In this document: one piece after another, positions 6,947-7,872 of the stretch | Numbering within the stretch: position 1 is the first letter of the stretch | Layout of the letters: every line of letters starts with the position of its first letter | Assembly (NCBI GenBank): GCA_030039005.1 | Contig: JASHQT010000172.1 | Coordinates: 1-7,872 of the forward strand | Length of the DNA stretch: 7,872 bases | Direction: 5' to 3' | Source of the DNA: Bryobacteraceae bacterium | Lineage (GTDB): Bacteria > Acidobacteriota > Terriglobia > Bryobacterales > Bryobacteraceae | Program-made: the position numbers and the translations under genes | The notes under the pieces: model-generated | Told to the model about the DNA's origin: nothing | The model's database searches: none | What the model saw: only the letters and a program-made list of their open reading frames with translations

Positions 6947-7243
6947 CGCGACACTCAGGATGCAAGGCAAGCTCCAGCTCTATTTGCCTAAGAAAAAGAT
7001 GCTCAACAAGTATGCTGCTTGTGATTGTTTTTGGGAATTCCCGACTTTTCGTGAAACCTAAGGTCTCCGCGGCGGAAAAGGTGCTTACCGATTATTGTGT
7101 CTTGATTTTCCAGCCCAGCGTCGACGCCGGAATTTCCAGCATAGACTCGGCACCATTTCTAGCTACAAAAGGAAGGAGAACAGCAAACTACCTCGGGCCA
7201 AAATTCCTTGGCACCTCTGCTGGCCTTCTGCATCTTAACCACC

Positions 7244-7248
7244 GGAGG
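7244..7248 (+). promoter_or_regulatory. Ribosome binding site of the HdeD-family gene
   Basis: GGAGG six bases before ATG 7255 fixes the start of the HdeD-family gene. The frame is open for 111 more codons upstream, but that part is low in family-like sequence and lacks a comparable site. Confidence 0.85.
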
Positions 7249-7254
7249 TTTCAT

Positions 7255-7800
7255 ATGCTTCACAGCTTGGCAAGAAACTGGTGGGCGCTGGCGCTGCGAG
7301 GAGCCATGGCCGTCTTGTTCGGTCTGCTCACTTTCTTCGTTCCGGGAATCACCCTGGTGACTCTGGTGATGTTGTTCGGTGCTTACGCTCTAGTCGACGG
7401 AGCGTTCAATGTTGTCGCCTTCTTCCGCGCGGCCGCACATCACTGGGCGCTTCTGGTGGAAGGTGTGATCGGGATCGTCGCGGGCGTCCTGACGTTCGTC
7501 TGGCCCGGCATCACCGCAATCGCTCTGCTTTACTTGATTGCTTATTGGGCAATCTTGACGGGAGTGTTCGAGATCATTGCGGGCATCCGTCTCCGAAAGG
7601 CGGCCGCAAACGAGTGGCTCCTGATTGTGCTCGGTGCGCTCTCGTTAGTGTTCGGTTGCCTGATTCTGCTCGCGCCGGGCGTAGGTGCGTTGGCTATCGT
7701 CGTTTGGATCGGGGCCTACGCTCTGGTGTTTGGAATTTCTCTGCTGTCTCTGGCATTCCGACTGCGAGGACATCGACAACTCATGGCCCAGCCAACGTAG
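7255..7800 (+). CDS. HdeD-family (DUF308) six-helix membrane protein
   Basis: A 181-residue inner-membrane protein, close to the usual family length of about 190. It begins MLHSLARNWWALALRG, the typical HdeD opening in which a tryptophan pair precedes the first helix. Six hydrophobic segments are seen at about 10-28, 33-57, 63-84, 86-110, 119-140 and 143-168, with a short basic tail (RLRGHRQ). The protein is three copies of a two-helix unit: each has FG or AG, then a hydrophobic run, then Pro-Gly (30-31, 84-85, 141-142), then a second helix with GAYAL or AYWAI and a glycine. In Escherichia coli, HdeD contributes to acid resistance at high cell density; elsewhere the family's role is mostly unproven, so a stress role here is by family only. 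The gene stands alone in the visible sequence, divergent from the kelch gene. Confidence 0.92.
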   Translation: MLHSLARNWWALALRGAMAVLFGLLTFFVPGITLVTLVMLFGAYALVDGAFNVVAFFRAAAHHWALLVEGVIGIVAGVLTFVWPGITAIALLYLIAYWAILTGVFEIIAGIRLRKAAANEWLLIVLGALSLVFGCLILLAPGVGALAIVVWIGAYALVFGISLLSLAFRLRGHRQLMAQPT

Positions 7801-7872
7801 ATGGATCGCCGGCTCCCTGCGAACGCTCAGATGTCGACTCGTGCTCGCAGTTGTAAGCCCTCCAGACTACCC
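7801..7872. other. Downstream flank of the HdeD-family gene
   Basis: No gene is visible in these 72 bases. A six-base inverted repeat, CTGCGA at 7817-7822 and TCGCAG at 7845-7850, encloses a 22-base loop and is followed by TTGT rather than a T-run. It is at most a weak terminator candidate. Confidence 0.35.

Larger units (their letters stand above)
6856..7254. other. Divergent intergenic region between the kelch and HdeD-family genes
   Basis: A 399-base region that must carry the promoters of two divergent genes. Both frames extend into it as open sequence, but good ribosome binding sites place the starts at 6855 and 7255. It is visibly more AT-rich in parts (around 6985-7045 and 7095-7165) than the genes, as expected for promoter DNA. 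I could not find a convincing -35/-10 pair on either strand. Small inverted repeats include the one at 6921-6946, AGGCAA/TTGCCT (6965-6970 and 6984-6989), the palindrome GGGAATTCCC at 7033-7042 and GCCAA/TTGGC (7197-7201 and 7208-7212). Confidence 0.55.

Noticed and set aside
6856..6954. A 33-codon N-terminal extension of the kelch protein from ATG 6954
   Set aside because: The signal peptide and a strong ribosome binding site place the start at 6855.
6922..7254. A 111-codon N-terminal extension of the HdeD-family protein
   Set aside because: GGAGG six bases before ATG 7255 and the match of the family start there rule it out; the extension looks like translated spacer.

Overview
The window looks like a chromosomal segment from a soil-type bacterium, most likely an acidobacterium (Acidobacteriota). 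Three things point that way: a membrane Ser/Thr kinase fused to a TolB/PD40-type propeller, a secreted protein ending in a seven-repeat kelch propeller after a BACON-like Ig domain, and a sigma factor with the style of that phylum. The sequence is moderately GC-rich by eye. This assignment is inference from gene families, since no rRNA or other marker is present.

Layout from left to right. At 1-34 (minus) is the extreme 5' end of a gene running off the left edge, with a good ribosome binding site and a signal-peptide-like N-terminus. A gene-poor stretch (35-422) separates it from a divergent ECF-type sigma factor (423-1070, plus). That sigma reading frame is clean from a well-placed ATG to the end except for one in-frame TAA at 531-533, so it is either a very recent pseudogene, an N-truncated product restarted at GTG 546, or a sequence error. 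Convergent with it, 29 bases away, is a 949-residue Ser/Thr kinase (1100-3949, minus) with an intact catalytic core, one transmembrane segment and about ten PD40 beta-propeller repeats. A 317-base spacer follows (3950-4266), then an 862-residue secreted protein (4267-6855, minus) with an unidentified N-terminal region carrying six cysteines, an Ig/BACON-like domain and the kelch propeller. A 399-base divergent spacer (6856-7254) leads to an HdeD-family six-helix membrane protein (7255-7800, plus). The last 72 bases hold no gene.

How they may work together: the kinase and the sigma factor are the two signalling genes and lie tail to tail, but no anti-sigma factor is visible and no operon joins them. 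The kelch protein and the HdeD protein are both envelope proteins transcribed divergently. I see no mobile element, CRISPR array, tRNA or rRNA. I did not find a clear new multi-gene system. The best leads are the interrupted sigma factor and the uncharacterised N-terminal half of the kelch protein.
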